Below, piece by piece: positions 33,373-42,063 of a stretch of DNA of 64,000 bases (position 1 is its first letter; each line of letters begins with the position of its first letter). A program made the translations under genes and the position numbers. Source of the stretch: CBFGTJ01 sp965651815 (lineage in GTDB: Bacteria > Actinomycetota > Acidimicrobiia > Acidimicrobiales > Microtrichaceae). The notes beneath the pieces were generated by a model. It had not been told where the DNA came from. It worked only from the letters and a program-made list of their open reading frames with translations, and made no database searches. The DNA lies in contig CBFGTJ010000001.1 of assembly GCA_965651815.1 (NCBI GenBank), positions 18,129 to 82,128 on the forward strand, given 5' to 3'.

Positions 33373-34360
33373 GCCGACCCCACCGCCGTTCGCCGGCGAC
33401 GTCGCCCGCTCCCCGAGGGAGGCGGTGCACGCGCTGCGCGACGAGGTCGGCAAGGTCGTGGTGGGCCAGGAGGGCACCCTCTCCGGCCTGGTCGCGGCGC
33501 TGCTCGTGGGCGGCCACGTGCTGCTCGAGGGGGTGCCCGGGGTCGCCAAGACGCTGTTGGTCAAGGCGCTCGCCCACTCGCTCGCGCTCGACTTCGCACG
33601 GGTGCAGTTCACCCCCGACCTCATGCCCTCCGACGTCACCGGGCAGCTCGTGCTCGACCCGTCGGGCGACGGGCGCACGTTCAGGTTCCGCGAGGGCCCG
33701 ATCTTCACGAACCTCTTCCTCGCGGACGAGATCAACCGGACCCCGCCGAAGACCCAGTCCGCCCTGCTCGAGGCGATGGAGGAGCGGCAGGTCACCGCGG
33801 AGGGCGTGGCACGGCCGCTGCCGGAGCCGTTCCTCGTGATCGCGACCGAGAACCCCGTCGAGCAGGAGGGGACCTACCCGCTGCCCGAGGCGCAGCTCGA
33901 CCGGTTCATGTTCAAGCTGCTCGTCGGCTACCCGACCGAGGAGCAGGAGCGCGAGGTGCTCGCCCGCCACCACCGCGGGCTCGACCCCCACGACCTCACC
34001 GCCGCGGGGGTGCGCCCGGTGGCGACCGCGGCCGACCTCGCGGCCGCGCGGGCCGAGGTCGCGGCCGTGCACGTCGAACCCGCGGTCATCGACTACGTCG
34101 TCGCGCTGTGCCGCGCGACGCGGACCTCGCCGTCGGTCGAGCTCGGGGTGTCGCCGCGCGGCGCGGCCGCCCTGCTCCACGCGGCGAAGGCGTGGGCGTG
34201 GCTGTCCAACCGCAGCTTCGTCACCCCCGACGAGGTCAAGGCGGTGGTGCGACCGACCCTGCGGCACCGCATGATCGTCCGTCCCGAGCTCGAGCTGGAC
34301 GGGGTGACCGCCGACGGGCTGCTCGACGGGATCCTCGCGACGGTGCCCGCTCCGAGATGA
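33353..34360 (+). CDS. MoxR-family AAA+ ATPase
   Basis: A 335-residue cytoplasmic ATPase. GVPGVAKT (60-67) is Walker A, LFLADEIN (Asp125-Glu126) Walker [20 protein letters not shown] sensor 1 with the conserved MoxR loop, and [11 protein letters not shown] the sensor 2 region. MoxR proteins act as chaperones that mature or activate VWA-containing partners; the DUF58 protein encoded next is the expected partner. AGGAGG at 33341-33346 lies 6 nt before the ATG, one of the few strong ribosome sites here, and the gene starts 20 nt inside the DUF4350 gene. Confidence 0.93.
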   Translation: MTSPSDEPTPPPFAGDVARSPREAVHALRDEVGKVVVGQEGTLSGLVAALLVGGHVLLEGVPGVAKTLLVKALAHSLALDFARVQFTPDLMPSDVTGQLVLDPSGDGRTFRFREGPIFTNLFLADEINRTPPKTQSALLEAMEERQVTAEGVARPLPEPFLVIATENPVEQEGTYPLPEAQLDRFMFKLLVGYPTEEQEREVLARHHRGLDPHDLTAAGVRPVATAADLAAARAEVAAVHVEPAVIDYVVALCRATRTSPSVELGVSPRGAAALLHAAKAWAWLSNRSFVTPDEVKAVVRPTLRHRMIVRPELELDGVTADGLLDGILATVPAPR

Positions 34361-35691
34361 GCATCCAGCCCACGCGGCGGGCCGCGGTGGTCGGGCTCGT
34401 GCTGGCGGCGGCGCTGCTGCTGTACCCCGGCGAGGACGTGCCGGTGGTGCCCAGCGTCGCCGTGCTCGCGGCGGTGCTGCTGGCGGTCGTGCTCGTGGAC
34501 GGCGCGACCGGCACCTCGCCCGCACAGGTGGTCGTGGCGCGGCGGCACCCGCCCGTGCTGGTCGTTGGTCAGCGGGCGACCCTCACCTGGGAGGTGCGCT
34601 CCACCGCACGGCGCCGGCTGCGGATCGAGGCGGGGGACCGGCTCGCCCCGTCGCTGCGCGCCGAGTCGAGGCGGCTCGCGGTCACCGTCGAGCCCGGCGA
34701 CCTGGTGCGGGTCTCGACCACGATCCGGCCGCTGCGTCGGGGACGCTTCGAGCCCGACCGGCTGACCCTGCGCATCCACGGGCGCCTCGGGCTCGGCAGC
34801 CGCCAGCGGGACGTGCCCCTGTCGACCGTGCTGCGCGTCCACCCCGTGTTCCGGTCGCGGGCGGAGGCCGAGCTGCAGATCCGCCGGGCCCGGGTGATGG
34901 AGCTGGGGCTGCGCTCCGCGAGGGGCTTCGGGGGCGGCACCGAGTTCGAGCAGTTGCGCGAGTACGGGCCCGACGACGAGTTCCGCCACATCGACTGGAT
35001 CGCGACCGCCCGGGCGGGACGCACGATCGTGCGGACCTACCGGGCGGAGCGCAACCAGACCGTGCTGGTGCTGCTCGACAACGGGCGCACGATGGCGGCC
35101 CGGGTCGACGGCGTGCCCCGTGTCGAGCACGCGATGGACGCGGCGATGGCGCTGACCGCGGTCGCGACGGGCCTCGGCGACCGGTGCGGGCTCGTCGCGT
35201 TCGACCGCGGGGTGCGCGCGGTGGTGCCACCCGCGCGGCGCCCCGACCAGCTGGGCCGGGTCACCGACGCCATGTACGCCCTCGAGCCCGAGCTGTGGGA
35301 GTCCGACCACTCGGGAGCGTTCGCCGAGGTGGTGGCGAGGTTCCGGCGTCGGGCGATGATCGTGCTCCTCACCGACCTGGTCGACGGCGCGGTGGAGAGC
35401 TCCCTGCTGCCGGCGCTGCCGCTGCTCGTGCGCACCCACCTCGTGGTCGTCGCGAGCGTGCGCGACCCGGCGGTCGAGGGCTGGGCCGCCGGGCACGGTC
35501 CCCACGACGACCTCGACCCCGAGGCCGCCGCGTACCGCCGCGCCGCCGCGATCGGGGCGCTCGAGCAGCGCCGCCGCACCGCCGCCCGCCACCGCGGCGG
35601 CGGTGCGACCGTGATCGACGCGGCGCCGCGCGCGCTCGCCCGGGATCTCGCGGACGCCTACCTCGACGCGAGGAACACCGGACGGCTCTAG
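34357..35691 (+). CDS. DUF58 (VWA-like) membrane protein
   Basis: A 444-residue protein with two N-terminal membrane segments ([14 protein letters not shown] and [15 protein letters not shown]), a beta-rich extracytoplasmic part, and the DUF58 signature around [26 protein letters not shown]. The C-terminal part has a VWA-like fold with [12 protein letters not shown] in place of the usual DxSxS metal site, so metal binding is doubtful. Its ATG overlaps the MoxR stop (ATGA). The TAG stop shares the palindromic CTAG with the stop of the convergent SpoIIM gene. Confidence 0.88.
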   Translation: MSIQPTRRAAVVGLVLAAALLLYPGEDVPVVPSVAVLAAVLLAVVLVDGATGTSPAQVVVARRHPPVLVVGQRATLTWEVRSTARRRLRIEAGDRLAPSLRAESRRLAVTVEPGDLVRVSTTIRPLRRGRFEPDRLTLRIHGRLGLGSRQRDVPLSTVLRVHPVFRSRAEAELQIRRARVMELGLRSARGFGGGTEFEQLREYGPDDEFRHIDWIATARAGRTIVRTYRAERNQTVLVLLDNGRTMAARVDGVPRVEHAMDAAMALTAVATGLGDRCGLVAFDRGVRAVVPPARRPDQLGRVTDAMYALEPELWESDHSGAFAEVVARFRRRAMIVLLTDLVDGAVESSLLPALPLLVRTHLVVVASVRDPAVEGWAAGHGPHDDLDPEAAAYRRAAAIGALEQRRRTAARHRGGGATVIDAAPRALARDLADAYLDARNTGRL

Positions 35692-36731
35692 CCGCGCAGC
35701 ACGGGGGCCGACGCAGCGTCGTGGATCACCCGGTCCAGCTCGTTGCGACGCCGCTCGTCGAGGAGCCCGGTGAGCCCGAGCCGCTCCGCCCGGCTGCCGA
35801 GCAGCACGACGTACACGACGAAGGTCGCGAGGACCGCGACGCCCACGGCGATCCGCAGCGCCGTCGGGAGGCCCGACGGGGTCACGAAGCCCTCGACGAA
35901 CCCGGCGACGACGAAGCAGAGGGCGAGCCCCGTCACGATCACCACCGAGCGGAGGCCCTCGTCGCGCAGGGCGTCCCGGCGGGTGCGGTCGCCGGGCGCG
36001 ACGATGGCCCAGGACAGCCGGAGCCCTGCGGCGCCGGCGACGAGGATCGCGCTGATCTCGAGCAGGCCGTGCGGGAGGATCAGGCCCCAGAACTGCGGGC
36101 CCTCGCCGGCACGGTGCATCACGGCCGCCATCACCCCCACGTGCATCCCGTTGTTCGCGAGGACCAGCCCCGGTCCGACGACCGCGACCACCCCCAGCGC
36201 GAACGCGAGGAACGCGACCTGGATGTTGTTGATCGTGACCTGGCCGGCGAAGTTCTGCGCCGCGTCGGAGCTGTAGTACGCCGCGAACTCCTCCTCGGCG
36301 ATGAGCTGCTGCAGCTCGGGCGGCACGGCCGCGTCGAGCGCGCTCGGTGAGCCGGCGAGCCAGGTGCCGAAGCCGATCGCCGGCACGAAGAAGCACGCGA
36401 ACGCCACGGCGACGAAGCGCCGCGAGTGCCAGACCGCGGCGGGGAACGTCTCGACGAAGAAGCGGCCGACCGCCGCGGCCGCCGAGCTGCGGCGACGGTA
36501 GATGACCACCCTCGCCTCGCCCAGGATGCGGGACAGGCGCGCGTTCAGCCCCGGGTCCCGGTACTGGCCGCGCGCGTGCGCGAGGTGCGACGACACCTCC
36601 TGGTAGAGGTGCACCAGCTCGTCGAGCTCGTCGTCGTCCAGCCGGCCGACGGACCTCGACGCCTCCCGGGCGAGGTGCTCGAGGCGCCGCCACACCGGGT
36701 CGTTGCGCTGGATGTACCGGTCGATGTCCAT
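35688..36731 (-). CDS. SpoIIM-family (DUF95) membrane protein
   Basis: A 347-residue protein. A helical cytoplasmic N-terminus (about 1-105, with RLSRILGEARVVIYRRR) is followed by about six membrane segments with GQVTINNIQVAFLAFALGV and LPHGLLEISAILVAGAAGLRL, the hallmark of the SpoIIM/DUF95 family. In Bacillus SpoIIM takes part in engulfment; in actinobacteria the family is found beside RDD and DUF58 genes and its role is open. ATG 36731 follows TACCGT (minus strand 36741-36746) by 9 nt. Confidence 0.88.
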   Translation of the reverse strand: MDIDRYIQRNDPVWRRLEHLAREASRSVGRLDDDELDELVHLYQEVSSHLAHARGQYRDPGLNARLSRILGEARVVIYRRRSSAAAAVGRFFVETFPAAVWHSRRFVAVAFACFFVPAIGFGTWLAGSPSALDAAVPPELQQLIAEEEFAAYYSSDAAQNFAGQVTINNIQVAFLAFALGVVAVVGPGLVLANNGMHVGVMAAVMHRAGEGPQFWGLILPHGLLEISAILVAGAAGLRLSWAIVAPGDRTRRDALRDEGLRSVVIVTGLALCFVVAGFVEGFVTPSGLPTALRIAVGVAVLATFVVYVVLLGSRAERLGLTGLLDERRRNELDRVIHDAASAPVLRG

Positions 36732-36739
36732 CTGGGGCG

Positions 36740-36746
36740 TACGGTA
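36740..36746. promoter_or_regulatory. Bidirectional symmetric -10 element for SpoIIM and RDD genes
   Basis: Only 22 bp separate the two divergent start codons. TACGGTA in the middle gives TACGGT on the plus strand (8 nt before GTG 36754) and TACCGT on the minus strand (9 nt before ATG 36731). One near-palindromic hexamer can therefore serve both directions, with both mRNAs leaderless. There is no space for two separate promoters downstream of the start codons. Confidence 0.55.
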
Positions 36747-36753
36747 CGGCGTC

Positions 36754-37590
36754 GTGCACGTCGGGGTGGTCACTCCCGAGGCGGTCCTGCTCGAACTGCC
36801 CACGGCGGGGGTCGCGACCCGCGCCTTCGCGCGGCTGGTGGACCTGGGCGTCCAGATGCTCCTCCTCGCGCTGCTCGGGACGGTCGTCGCGTTCCTGCCG
36901 CCCGTCGGCATCAGCCCGGTGCTGGTCGTGATGGCGATCGGGTTCACGGTGCTGCTCGTCTGGCCGATCGGCATCGAGATCCTCTGGCGCGGTCGCAGCC
37001 CCGGGAAGTACGCGTTCGGCTTGCGCGTCGTCGGTGCGGACGGGGCCCCGGAGACCCCACGGCAGGCGGTGGTGCGGGGGCTCGTCGCGCTGGTCGACCT
37101 CTACGCGTCCCTCGGCTTCCTCGCCGCGGTCGCCGCGATGGGCTCCGCGTCCTCGCAGCGCCCCGGCGACCTCGCGGCCGGCACGGTCGTGATCCGCCAG
37201 CGGCCGACCTCGGTCGGGTCCGGTCCCATCGCGTTCCACCCGCCGCCGGGCTACGAGGGCTACGTCGCCACGCTCGACGTGAGCGCCCTCGACGACGAGG
37301 ACTTCACCCTCGTGCGGGAGTTCCTGCTGCGCGCCGGCGAGCTCGAGCCGGGAGCCCGGCACGCGCTGGCGCTCGAGCTCGCCGGCGCCGTGCTCGCCCG
37401 GACGGGCCACGTGCTGCCCGGGGTCATCGACCCGCAGACGTGGCTGGTGTGCGTCGCGTCCGCCTACCAGCTGCGCCAGGGCGGGTTGCTGGCCGACGCT
37501 CGGGCCGGGCTCGCGCCGCTCGCCCCGTTCCTCACCCCGCCCCCGCCGCCCGGTAGGCGCCCCACCCGCAGTCAGGGCGCGCGGAAGTAG
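36754..37590 (+). CDS. RDD family membrane protein
   Basis: A 278-residue protein. VATRAFARLVDLGVQMLLLALLG is the first RDD helix with the Arg/Asp pair, and GRSPGKYAFGLRVVGADG with QAVVRGLVALVDL is the conserved second block. Three to four membrane segments lie in the first 160 residues; the C-terminal 110 residues are a cytoplasmic domain rich in Leu/Ala without a known fold. The function of RDD proteins is mostly unknown. GTG 36754 fits the shared -10; an in-frame GTG at 36766 is an alternative. Confidence 0.85.
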   Translation: MHVGVVTPEAVLLELPTAGVATRAFARLVDLGVQMLLLALLGTVVAFLPPVGISPVLVVMAIGFTVLLVWPIGIEILWRGRSPGKYAFGLRVVGADGAPETPRQAVVRGLVALVDLYASLGFLAAVAAMGSASSQRPGDLAAGTVVIRQRPTSVGSGPIAFHPPPGYEGYVATLDVSALDDEDFTLVREFLLRAGELEPGARHALALELAGAVLARTGHVLPGVIDPQTWLVCVASAYQLRQGGLLADARAGLAPLAPFLTPPPPPGRRPTRSQGARK

Positions 37591-37634
37591 AACCGGTTGC
37601 AGTTCCGGGGGGTGCAGGCAACACTCGCCGGCGC

Positions 37635-38885
37635 ATGGACTTCGACGACACCCCCGAGGAGGCGGCGGTGCGGGCCGAGGCGCGTGCCTGGCTCGACGCC
37701 AACGCCAAGCGGCTCGACCACTCCGACCTCGAGGGGCTGCGCACCCACCGGGTGCACACCGAGGAGGAGGACCTCGCCGCGCTGGCCGAGGGCAAGGCGT
37801 GGCAGCGCCGCAAGGCGGAGGCGGGGTGGGCCGCCCCCCACTGGCCGGTGGAGCACGGTGGCCGCGGGCTGTCCCCCCTGCTCGCCGGGGTCTTCCAGGC
37901 CGAGGAAGCCAACTACGACGTGCCCGCCAACATGTTCTCGGTGGGCGTCGGCATGGTGGGCCCGACGATCATCGAGTGGGGCACCGAGGAGCAGCGCCGC
38001 CACCACCTCCCGCGGATCCTCACCGCCGAGGACGTGTGGTGCCAGCTGTTCAGCGAGCCCGGCGCCGGCTCCGACCTGGCCGGCCTGACCACGCGGGCCG
38101 ACCTCGACGGCGACGAGTGGGTCGTCACCGGGCAGAAGGTGTGGACCTCGGCCGCCCACCTGTCCGACATGGGGGTGCTGCTGGCCCGCACCGATTGGGA
38201 CGCGCCGAAGCACCGGGGCATCACCTGCCTGCTCGTCGACATGCGGTCGCCGGGCATCGAGGTCCGGCCCCTCCGCCAGATCGACGGTGCCATCCACTTC
38301 AACGAGGTCTTCCTCGACGAGGTGCGCGTCCCGGCGGACCGCACGCTCGGCCCGGTCGGCGGGGGTTGGGGGGTGGCGGTCACGATGCTGGCCCACGAGC
38401 GCACCTCCATCGGAGGGGGCGGCATGTACCGCTTCGAGCAGGTCCTCGCGCTGGCACGCGCCACCTCGGACCTGTCGGACCCCGTCGTCCGCCAGCGGCT
38501 CGCGGACCTCCACACACGCTTCGAGCTGCTGCGGTTCCTCGGCTACCGGGTTCGCACCGCGGCCGCCCGGGGCGAGCAGCCCGGTCCGGAGAGCTCGGTG
38601 ATGAAGCTCGCCGTGTCCGCCCTCTACGAGGTGGGCGGCGACCTCGTCGTGGCGCTCCAGGGTCCCGCGGGAACCCTCGTGGGCGACGACGCGCCCTTCG
38701 GCGGCCGGTTCCAGGGCCTGTTCATGGGCCAGTGGGCCCCACGCATCGGCGGCGGCACCGACCAGGTGCAGCGCAACATCATCGGCGAGCGCGTGCTGGG
38801 CCTCCCGGGCGACGTGCGCGTCGACAAGGACGTGCCGTTCCGCGCGCTGCGCGGCAGCACGTCGCCTCGTACCGTGGGGGAGTGA
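37635..38885 (+). CDS. Acyl-CoA dehydrogenase
   Basis: A 416-residue FAD enzyme catalysing alpha-beta dehydrogenation of acyl-CoA. QLFSEPGAGSDLAGL and VWTSAAHLSDMGVLLARTD form the FAD-binding middle domain; RIGGGTDQVQRNIIGERVLGLP is the C-terminal signature. The N-terminal EEQRRHHLPRILTAEDVWCQ is typical of long or branched-chain members used for lipid or steroid side chains. The substrate cannot be assigned. The stop overlaps the next GTG (GTGA), putting it in one transcript with the cysteine desulfurase and mnmA. Confidence 0.92.
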   Translation: MDFDDTPEEAAVRAEARAWLDANAKRLDHSDLEGLRTHRVHTEEEDLAALAEGKAWQRRKAEAGWAAPHWPVEHGGRGLSPLLAGVFQAEEANYDVPANMFSVGVGMVGPTIIEWGTEEQRRHHLPRILTAEDVWCQLFSEPGAGSDLAGLTTRADLDGDEWVVTGQKVWTSAAHLSDMGVLLARTDWDAPKHRGITCLLVDMRSPGIEVRPLRQIDGAIHFNEVFLDEVRVPADRTLGPVGGGWGVAVTMLAHERTSIGGGGMYRFEQVLALARATSDLSDPVVRQRLADLHTRFELLRFLGYRVRTAAARGEQPGPESSVMKLAVSALYEVGGDLVVALQGPAGTLVGDDAPFGGRFQGLFMGQWAPRIGGGTDQVQRNIIGERVLGLPGDVRVDKDVPFRALRGSTSPRTVGE

Positions 38886-40051
38886 CCACCTCGCCGACGG
38901 CCCCGGTCGCCGACCTCGACCACGCGGCCACGACCGCGCTCCGACCCGAGGTGGCCGAGGCGATGGCGCCCTTCGGCGCCGACCGCTACGGCAACCCGTC
39001 GGGCACGCACCGCCTCGCCCGCGACGCGGTCCGCGCCGTGGACGAGGCCCGCGAGCGCGTCGCCGCCGTGCTGGGCTGCGAGCCCGGCGAGGTCGTGTTC
39101 ACCTCCGGGGGCACCGAGGCCGACAACCACGCCGTCACCGGCGGGATGCCGCCCCGCGACGGCGTGCCGGTGTGCTCGGCGGTCGAGCACCACGCGGTGC
39201 TCGAGCCCGTGGAGGCGCTCGGCGGGCGGACCGTCCGCGTCGACCCGACCGGCCGCGTCGACCTCGACCACCTCGCCTCGGTGCTCGACGAGCTGGGCTC
39301 GTCGGCCTCGGTGGTCTCGGTGATGCTCGCCAACAACGAGACCGGGGTGGTCAACGACCTCGACGCGGTCGCGGAGGTGGTCCGCGCGCACGAACCGGAG
39401 GTCCCCGGCGTCCCCGTGCACACCGACGCGGTGCAGGCCGCGGCGTGGCTCGACCTCGCCGTGGCGGCACGCGCCGCGGACCTCGTGGCGGTCAGCGCCC
39501 ACAAGCTCGGCGGCCCGAAGGGCGTCGGTGCGCTCGTCGCGCGGCGCCACGCCCACCTGCGCCCGTTGCTGCTCGGCGGCGGGCAGGAGCGCGGCCGCCG
39601 GTCCGGCACGCTCAACGTCGCGGGGATCGTCGGCTTCGCCGCCGCGCTCGAGGCCGCGGCCGCCGAGCGGGAGGAGGCGACCGACCGCGTCGCGAAGCTG
39701 CGCGACCGCCTCGCCGAGGGCCTCGCGGCCACGGTGCCCGGCCTCGTGCGGACCGTGCCGGACGGCGCGGCCCCCGTGCTCCCGTCGGTGCTGCACGTGT
39801 GCATCGAGGGCGTCGAGTCCGAGACCCTGCTGTTCCTGCTCGAGTCCGACGGCGTGATGGCGTCCGCCGCGGCCTCGTGCGCCTCGGGGGCACAGGAGCC
39901 CTCGCACGTGCTGGCCGCGATGGGGGTGCCCACGGGCCTCGCGCGCGGCTCGCTGCGCCTCTCGCTGGGCTGGAGCTCCACCGAGCGCGACGTCGACCTG
40001 GCGCTGCGCGCCGTGCCGGCCGCCGTGGAGCGGGTGAGGTCGTTCGGATGA
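38882..40051 (+). CDS. Cysteine desulfurase (NifS/IscS family)
   Basis: A 389-residue PLP enzyme that removes sulfur from cysteine as a protein persulfide. DLDHAATTALRPEV is the N-terminal signature, HTDAVQAAAW binds the cofactor, SAHKLGGPKG holds PLP Lys208, and SCASGAQEPSHVL has the catalytic Cys333 followed by a short loop (group I). Direct coupling (ATGA) to mnmA indicates that it feeds sulfur to tRNA 2-thiouridine synthesis; it could also serve Fe-S assembly with the Nfu protein at 5716. In Mycobacterium the same pair is Rv3025c-Rv3024c (recalled). Confidence 0.92.
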   Translation: MTTSPTAPVADLDHAATTALRPEVAEAMAPFGADRYGNPSGTHRLARDAVRAVDEARERVAAVLGCEPGEVVFTSGGTEADNHAVTGGMPPRDGVPVCSAVEHHAVLEPVEALGGRTVRVDPTGRVDLDHLASVLDELGSSASVVSVMLANNETGVVNDLDAVAEVVRAHEPEVPGVPVHTDAVQAAAWLDLAVAARAADLVAVSAHKLGGPKGVGALVARRHAHLRPLLLGGGQERGRRSGTLNVAGIVGFAAALEAAAAEREEATDRVAKLRDRLAEGLAATVPGLVRTVPDGAAPVLPSVLHVCIEGVESETLLFLLESDGVMASAAASCASGAQEPSHVLAAMGVPTGLARGSLRLSLGWSSTERDVDLALRAVPAAVERVRSFG

Positions 40052-41112
40052 GGGTGCTGGCCGCCCTGTCCGGGGGCGTCGACTCGTCGGTCGCCGCCGC
40101 GCTGCTGCTCGAGGAGGGCCACGACGTCGTCGGCGTCACGATGAAGCTGTGGGGCGGCGAGTCCGACACCGGGTGCTGCGCCGTGTCCGACGTGGAGGAC
40201 GCCCGGCGGGCCGCCGCGCAGCTCGGCGTCGAGCACCACGTGTTCAACTTCGGTGAGGAGTTCGAGCGGCACGTGGTCGACCCCTACGTCGCCGACCACC
40301 TCGCGGGGCGGACGCCGAACCCGTGCGTCGAGTGCAACCGCCACCTCAAGTTCGACGCGCTGCTGCGACGCGCGGAGGTCCTGGGCTTCGACGCGGTCGC
40401 GACCGGCCACCACGCCCGCGTCGTCACCTCCACCGACGGCCACAGGTACGTCGCGAGGGGCGCGGACTCGGCGAAGGACCAGTCCTACGTGCTGCACCCC
40501 CTGCGCTCCGAGCAGCTGGAGCGGGTGCGTCTGCCGGTGGGCCGACACACCAAGGCCGAGGTCCGTCGGATCGCCGCGGAGCTCGGCCTGCGGACGGCCG
40601 CGAAGCCCGACAGCCAGGACGTGTGCTTCGTGACGAGGTCGGCCGGGCGCGGCGCGTTCCTCGCGCAGCGTGCGGAGCTGCGTCCCGGGGTGGTCGTCGA
40701 CGAGGAGGGCCGGGTCCTCGGCGACGTCGAGGCAGTCGAGCTCGTCACCATCGGCCAGCGTCGGGGCCTGGAGCTCGCCGGTGGCTCCGGCCGGCGCTTC
40801 GTGCTCGACGTCGACGTGGACACCGCGACGGTCACCGTCGGCCCACCGGAGCGGCTGCTGCGCGACGAGGTACGGGTGGACGGGGTCGTCTGGGCCGGCG
40901 AGCCGGTCGAGGGCCGCGTGCGCGCGCAGACCTCCGCACACGGCGAACCCGCCGCGGCGGACGTGCGCCTCGACGCCGACGGCACCGTCACGGTGCGGTG
41001 GGAGGAGCCGCGCCGGCGCGTCGCGCCGGGGCAGAGCGTCGTGCTCTACCGGGACGTCGCCACCGAGGACGGCCCCGTCGAGGTCGTGGTCGGCGGCGGG
41101 CTCGCGCGCTGA
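40048..41112 (+). CDS. mnmA: tRNA-uridine 2-sulfurtransferase
   Basis: A 354-residue cytoplasmic enzyme that thiolates U34 of Lys, Glu and Gln tRNAs. SGGVDSS (8-14) is the PP-loop that binds ATP. NPCVECN holds the nucleophile Cys93 and SQDVCFV the persulfide Cys193. KDQSYVLHPL and TIGQRRGLELAGG are family motifs, and the C-terminal beta-barrel is present, so the protein is complete. The sulfur donor is encoded immediately upstream with a 4-nt overlap. Confidence 0.95.
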   Translation: MRVLAALSGGVDSSVAAALLLEEGHDVVGVTMKLWGGESDTGCCAVSDVEDARRAAAQLGVEHHVFNFGEEFERHVVDPYVADHLAGRTPNPCVECNRHLKFDALLRRAEVLGFDAVATGHHARVVTSTDGHRYVARGADSAKDQSYVLHPLRSEQLERVRLPVGRHTKAEVRRIAAELGLRTAAKPDSQDVCFVTRSAGRGAFLAQRAELRPGVVVDEEGRVLGDVEAVELVTIGQRRGLELAGGSGRRFVLDVDVDTATVTVGPPERLLRDEVRVDGVVWAGEPVEGRVRAQTSAHGEPAAADVRLDADGTVTVRWEEPRRRVAPGQSVVLYRDVATEDGPVEVVVGGGLAR

Positions 41113-41131
41113 GCCGCCCGGCAGCGACGCG

Positions 41132-42016
41132 TCAGCCGCGCTGCACCGCCAGCCGGCGGGTCGACGCGTGCTCCAGCAGCGCGCCGGGGCGTGACGGGGC
41201 GAACAGCAGCGACCCGGTGGACACCGGCTCGGCGACCTCGCCGCGGGGCACCACGGGCACGACCGTCACCGGCGGGTCGAGGTCGACCTGCAGGATGAGC
41301 CCGGTCGCCCCCGCGCTGAGGTCGAGCGCGGTGGTGTCGGCGGGCGCCGGGCCGAGACGGGTCACGTCACGGCGGCGCAGGAGCACCGGCTCCGCGAGCG
41401 CCATCTCGTCGACCAGGGTCATGCCGGCGGGCACGAACACGAGGCAGCGGCGGGACAGCCGGTGCAGCACCCGCAGCCCCCACCACGCGGCGGGCAGGCC
41501 CACCACGGCGAGCGCGACGCCGGGCACCCAGCGCTCGGCCGCGAGCAGCATCGCCGCCACGGGCAGCGGGACCGCCACCGCCGCCCACACCGCGGGGAGC
41601 GGGCCGAGCAGCAGGACCCCCGGCGGGCGCAGCCCGAACCGCCGCTCGTCGCCGTAGGAGTCGCCGTCGATGAAGTCCGCCCCGACCTCCGCGGAGAGCG
41701 CCAGCACGAGCACCACCGCCGCGGTCACCGCGCCCACCCATCCGGCGGCGGACGCCGACACGTCGTCGCGGAGCAGGGCCACGGCCGCGGCGACCAGGGG
41801 CATCGGGGCGACGACCCGCAGGGCGGTGAGGGCGACCGAGCGGGTCACCAGCGAGGCGAGCAGCCCGCAGGCCCACAGCGACCACGCGAGCACGACCACC
41901 ACGGCGCGCACCGCGCCGGAGCGGCCGTCGAGCGAGTCGGCCAACAGGTCGCCGAGGGTGAGGGGGAGCGTGACCCACAGGGCCCGTGTGGCCCAGGTCT
42001 GGGGGGAGGCGTGCAC
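41132..42016 (-). CDS. Membrane protein with PH-like C-terminal region
   Basis: A 294-residue hypothetical protein. About six hydrophobic segments lie between residues 20 and 185, with SYGDERRFGLRPPG in an inter-helix loop. The C-terminal 110 residues are beta-rich (CLVFVPAGMTLVDEMALAEPVLLRRRDVTRLGP) and could form a bPH-like domain, but this is only by appearance. It interrupts the mnmA-to-ligA run on the opposite strand. GTG 42016 starts the frame. Function unknown. Confidence 0.65.
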   Translation of the reverse strand: MHASPQTWATRALWVTLPLTLGDLLADSLDGRSGAVRAVVVVLAWSLWACGLLASLVTRSVALTALRVVAPMPLVAAAVALLRDDVSASAAGWVGAVTAAVVLVLALSAEVGADFIDGDSYGDERRFGLRPPGVLLLGPLPAVWAAVAVPLPVAAMLLAAERWVPGVALAVVGLPAAWWGLRVLHRLSRRCLVFVPAGMTLVDEMALAEPVLLRRRDVTRLGPAPADTTALDLSAGATGLILQVDLDPPVTVVPVVPRGEVAEPVSTGSLLFAPSRPGALLEHASTRRLAVQRG

Positions 42017-42063
42017 CTCCCCAGACTTGCGCGCCCGGAGCGCCCACCGCTAGCAACGGGCAC

